64,000 nt of DNA from Clusia tigrina (Eukaryota > Arthropoda > Insecta > Diptera > Clusiidae). The stretch lies in the NCBI GenBank assembly GCA_920105625.2, contig CAKKTE020000093.1:930001-994000 (forward strand). The letters are read 5' to 3'. Position numbers and translations under genes: made by a program. Below, piece after piece: positions 60,061 to 64,000 of the stretch (its first letter is position 1; every line of letters begins with the position of its first letter). The notes under the pieces are model-generated. The model searched no databases. It saw nothing but the letters and a program-made list of their open reading frames with translations, and was not told where the DNA came from.

Positions 60061-60295
60061 TACATAACAATAATTTTAAAAAATTTATCTCAGCACATAT
60101 TTAATTAAATAAACTATACGAGTATATAAATATTATTACCTAATTAAAATACACTACTTTACATAAATAAATATATTCTTATCTAATTAATAAATAATTT
60201 AAAATATGTAAACCTCAGTGCCACAAACGCCTAGTACAATCTTAAAAATAATTTTATTCTTTGAAACGAAATCATATTTTTCTAAAGGGTGAGGG

Positions 60296-61164
60296 TGTAA
60301 TACACTTTTAAACACTTCATGTAAATGCACCTTAATGCATTCAAAAGCACTCCGTGTGATGCACCTTAATGCACCCAAGCATAAAGACAGCCTTCACGAG
60401 TGATACCATGTGCGCAACAATTAAACGGCACACACTATCCCTTGTCTGTCATTCTCCCACGATTTGTTTATCGTTATGCGATAACAAGAAACGAGGATCG
60501 GACTGTCCAGACACAGCACGGCACTCGATACTCGTGCCACAACCGTCGCTCAATGCTTTCTCACGCCATCTTGTTCGACGATATGACGGACAGTCATAAG
60601 AGCTGGCAGAACGACAGACAGATGATCTTGTTGCACATGTCTGCCGCACTGCAGACCATGTACTCCATCTAATGCACTATATGGTCGCAAGTAAATAGAG
60701 CGCACCAATAGGGTACGTGCTCTACACTCGTGAAAGAGTATGCACTACTGGCATGCGCATTGCACTTAGGGTAGGTAAATCATAGTTTAGATTCCATAAA
60801 CTGTATAATAGATTAGAATAAGTTTATTATAACACCCTAGGTTACTTATTAAATAAAAACACAGCGGATGATCCCTCAAGATCCTGCTTACAAACTGAGC
60901 ACTACTTCTTTTAATTCCTCGGCAGTTCAAATAGAACTTGCCTTTTTATAATCATCATATGACCATTTGGGCAATCCACTGACTTGCCACAACATATGAA
61001 CATTTGGGCAGTCCACTGACTTGCCACAACATATGAACATTTGGGCAGTCTACTGACTTGCCACAACATATGAACATTTGGGCAGTCCACTGACTTGCCA
61101 CGTACATAGGCAGCAACCAGAATGCCAATATAAACTGGTCCGGACTGACATAAAAATACAGACA
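60296..61164 (+). repeat. LTR7
   Basis: 869 bp. Shares the LTR6 variants (ACACAGCGG, GGGCAATCC) and has private changes around 60515-60530 that alter the spurious LTR frame. The 37-bp repeats start at 60956 and the primer site at 61172. Confidence 0.88.
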
Positions 61165-61268
61165 TATTATATGGCGATCCTGCCAGACCGAATCAGGAAT
61201 TATAAGAAAACAAAAATCTAATCAAATCATAAGTTGGAAACTAAAAATAAATTAAACACATTACTGGA

Positions 61269-61568
61269 ATGAGGAAAGAAGAGTTTGATGCCATCTTCGA
61301 AAAGTGGGCAAAGCTATTGTCCCCACAAGAAGAAAAACAAACTGCAAACACACTTCCTGCTGACGAATACAATCCAGGTTTACCACATCCCGATTTTCCG
61401 AAATACACACCACTAAGACTCGGACCAAAACCATTAACGATAGAAGAATATCGACTACGCCAGGAAAGTAACAAACCGAAGCAGTACCCGAAACAAGAGC
61501 GTAAGAAGAAAAAGTGCACACACCATCCCTCTACTATACAGAGAACTTATCTTAGCCACCACAAATGA
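61269..61568 (+). pseudogene. Leader ORF-a, shortened by deletion (U7)
   Basis: A 26-bp deletion after GTGCAC (near 61519) shifts the frame after ERKKKKCT, ending at codon 99. The deletion ends share CAC, suggesting slippage. All other copies keep the full 131 codons. Confidence 0.65.
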
Positions 61569-61771
61569 AGACAAAATTAAAATTAAGAATAAACAAGCTG
61601 ATAAAAATATTAAAATTTATAATATATATATTATATAAATTAAAAACTTAAATTAGCAAGAAATTACAATTAAATAAGTTATGTAAATTATATTAAATTC
61701 TAATATACAAACATTTTTTTTTCTTCTCTTTTATACATAAATAAAAAGACAATATACTCGTATATATAAAA

Positions 61772-61936
61772 ATGGGGAAAACTCAAAGCAAACAAGAAAA
61801 TATTATTGTATCAAATAATAATAATGTAATTGCTGAGTATGTAATGACTAGAGGCGACTCTGTCATAATATTTACATTGATAGCCATATTTATTGTAATT
61901 TTATATAAAATAAACACTTATTACAAAACTACGTAA
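61772..61936 (+). CDS. ORF-b, myristoylation-type membrane micro-protein (U7)
   Basis: 54 codons with the last residue changed from Met to Thr (ACGTAA). The myristoylation motif and hydrophobic segment are intact. Confidence 0.55.
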   Translation: MGKTQSKQENIIVSNNNNVIAEYVMTRGDSVIIFTLIAIFIVILYKINTYYKTT

Positions 61937-61960
61937 TGAAACAGCTAAATAGAACAATTA

Positions 61961-63061
61961 ATGTCTGATTCTACAGCTGTATTAAAAAAGATCTTAAGTA
62001 ATTTAAAAAACAGCCCAAAAAGAATATATTCATCAAATTATATATTAAATCTTAAAAATAATATAGAATTATTAAAAACTGCGTTTAAAAAAGAACTAGA
62101 ATCACAAAAAGATGAATCTCAAAAATTTGATTTTAAAACAAAATTTAACCAAATCCTATTTGAAATCGAAAAAATAATCAAAATGTCAACTTTCGATATA
62201 CTTAATTGTTTAAAATTGGTACCTGATTTCTGAGGAAAGTATGACGATGCCAATAAATTTATAAACACCATAAAAATAATAGGAGACACTGTGCCAACTG
62301 ATCAATCAGTAGTATTTTTCAATTTCGTGCTTAACACAAAAATTCCAAACCAAATACGACATAAAGTTGAATTATTATTATCAACAAAAACTCTCGCTAA
62401 TCTAATACTAACACTAGAGAAAATTTTCAAAACAAAAAAATCACTTAACACAATACTAGAAGAAATCACACGTGCACGACAAGGCAACCAAACAGTCACC
62501 AAATATGCTGAAAAACTTGAGACTCTAATAATAGAGCTCAACACTTTATAAATACAAAATATTGGTGAAGAAATAAGCCAACAATATTAAAATCAAACGA
62601 CCTGGTAGCATTCAATGCTTTCAAAAACTGATTTAAGCAGGGTAAAAAAGTTCCAAGAAGCGATACAAATCGCAGAAGAAGCTGACGGAAATAATGAAAG
62701 CAGAGTATTAGCTTTCAACGCACGTCAACAATGGAACAATCGCGCACCACATAGATTCCAACACCAACAAGGACGAGGCTATTCTAATAACAACAGACGA
62801 CCAAACAACTATCGTCAAAATCATCAACATTTTAACAATCAGACACCCCGATATCAAAACCCCCGTAGGACGAATCAACAGCAAGACTGGTACCAACAAC
62901 GTACTAACCAAAATACTAACTACAACCGAAACGACAACAGCAACCGAGCAAGATATGGCAATAGGCCAAACAATAGAGGAGTATACACCGTACAAGGTGA
63001 AGACATAGAGTCTAGCTTAAATTATGAGGGAAACTCCAATCGCCCCGACAACGAACAATAA
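61961..63061 (+). pseudogene. gag: gag (broken), U7
   Basis: Shared TGA and break after LNTL. A deletion of about 30 bp near 62630 removes the stretch between NGFK and SRVKKF. The tail from 62642 is open to the normal stop. Confidence 0.85.
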
Positions 63062-63081
63062 AGACAAAATGTTGCTCGGGG
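63028..63081 (+). promoter_or_regulatory. -1 frameshift signal (U7)
   Basis: GGGAAAC at 63028-63034 with the same spacer and stem-loop. Confidence 0.85.
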
Positions 63082-64000
63082 AAAACAAAATTAAAAACAT
63101 ATAAATTATCAATTAACAATAGTATAAGCAATTACATTAAATTAAATTATAAGAATTACCACCTAACATTTCTGGTCGATACTGGTGCTGACATTTCGCT
63201 AGTAAAAATAACTAGCACACAAAATGAATTTTTCTCAGAAGACAATTCATGCACAATAACTGGCATAAATGAAACGAATACCACCACAATTGCAATTTAC
63301 GTTTCCAAGTATCTAATAAACAGCTAGTACATGAATTCCATGCAGTAGACGAAAATTTCCCAATTATAGCTGATGGAATATTAGGCAGAGATTTCTTACA
63401 AGCATTTGAAACAAAAAGTGACTATGGCAACACTCTCCTTATTTGTTAACAATTCTGAGTACGTATTGGATATGCAAAGAAAAATATATACCATACCACC
63501 CCGAAGCGAACTAGTCCACCCCATAAATATTAAATTAACAAAAGAAAGTCTAGTATGCAGCAAAAATTTTAACGAAAACTTATTTATAGCAAACACTATA
63601 ATACCAGCAAAAGGAGTGAAACACATACGCATACTAAACATTTCAAACGAAACACAAACATTAGAAAATTTTGATTTAGAAGTGAAACCACTTCATTTAT
63701 TCAACATCATTCTCAAACCAATACAAAATCAACGCCAGAAAGATGGACTAATTTAAAATCTCAAGTTCTTCTCAATTTCTTTCCCTGATCAGGAAGCTAA
63801 CAAAACAGTTGCTGACATATGTAAAAATTTTCAAGATATCTTTCACTTAAATACTGACAAACTCACATGCAATAATTTCTATAAACAGAAACTACACCTT
63901 TCAGACAAATCACCCGTATACATAAAAAATTACAGACTTCGACAAACACAGCCATCCGAAATAAGTGAACAAGTACATGCAAAGATGGCATAATAGAACC
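63028..64000 (+). pseudogene. pol: pol, protease and start of RT, U7 (partial)
   Basis: Protease motifs (DTGAD, ADGILGRDF) and the RT N-terminal motif NYRLRQ are visible up to the window end, with the usual frame breaks. The segment near 63740 (GATGGACTAATTTAAAATC) follows type B, while the sequence just before it follows type A. Confidence 0.85.

Larger units (their letters stand above)
50392..60295 (+). mobile_element. Retrotransposon array unit U6 (type B with a type A tract)
   Basis: 9904 bp. Type B like U2 in gag end, protease, RNase H, the outer parts of the transposon and integrase. The central-left transposon region (about 56.2-57.55 kb) is type A. The first part of the unit shares LTR variants with U7. 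Confidence 0.93.
60296..64000 (+). mobile_element. Retrotransposon array unit U7 (partial, cut by window end)
   Basis: First 3.7 kb of a seventh unit, ending inside RT. It mixes type A and type B variants: full RRPNN tail as in A, Gln-Thr-Pro (NNQTPRYQ) as in B, and an A-to-B change near 63740. It also has private deletions in ORF-a and gag. Confidence 0.93.

Overview
The window is almost entirely one tandem array. A unit of about 9.9 kb repeats head to tail with no other DNA between copies: a tail of one copy (1-749), six complete copies (U1 750-10688, U2 10689-20600, U3 20601-30524, U4 30525-40447, U5 40448-50391, U6 50392-60295) and the first 3.7 kb of a seventh (U7 60296-64000). Unit lengths are 9939, 9912, 9924, 9923, 9944 and 9904 bp. 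The sequence is AT-rich, carries a short GT-AG intron and has Ty3/Gypsy and cut-and-paste transposon genes. This points to an animal nuclear genome, most likely an insect (the primer site fits tRNA-Arg, as in the mdg1/412 group of insect Gypsy elements). No single-copy host gene, tRNA, rRNA or CRISPR was seen.

Each unit is a Ty3/Gypsy LTR retrotransposon that shares each LTR with its neighbour (LTR-internal-LTR-internal). The order is: LTR of about 868 bp containing four 37-bp minisatellite repeats; primer binding site; a 131-codon leader ORF; a 54-55 codon ORF with a myristoylation-type N terminus and one membrane segment; gag without a zinc knuckle; a strong candidate -1 ribosomal frameshift signal (GGGAAAC plus a stem-loop); pol with protease, reverse transcriptase, RNase H and integrase; polypurine tract; next LTR. 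There is no env gene.

In every complete unit a second element sits inside the integrase part of pol at the same base. It is a DNA transposon of about 3.3 kb with TCTGTGGTCA-type inverted ends and an ATAT target duplication. On the minus strand it carries a transposase-like gene of two main exons separated by a 55-bp intron, followed by a degraded 3' part. The nested insertion therefore predates the amplification.

All copies share the same lesions, including a deletion of the reverse-transcriptase motif after GHFQ and an in-frame TGA in gag. The array must have grown by a DNA-level process (unequal exchange between repeats, or circular intermediates), with pol of these copies inactive. Copies fall into type A (U1, U3, U4, U5) and type B (U2, U6), with U7 intermediate. 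Shared variants show later duplications and gene-conversion-like tracts within the array.
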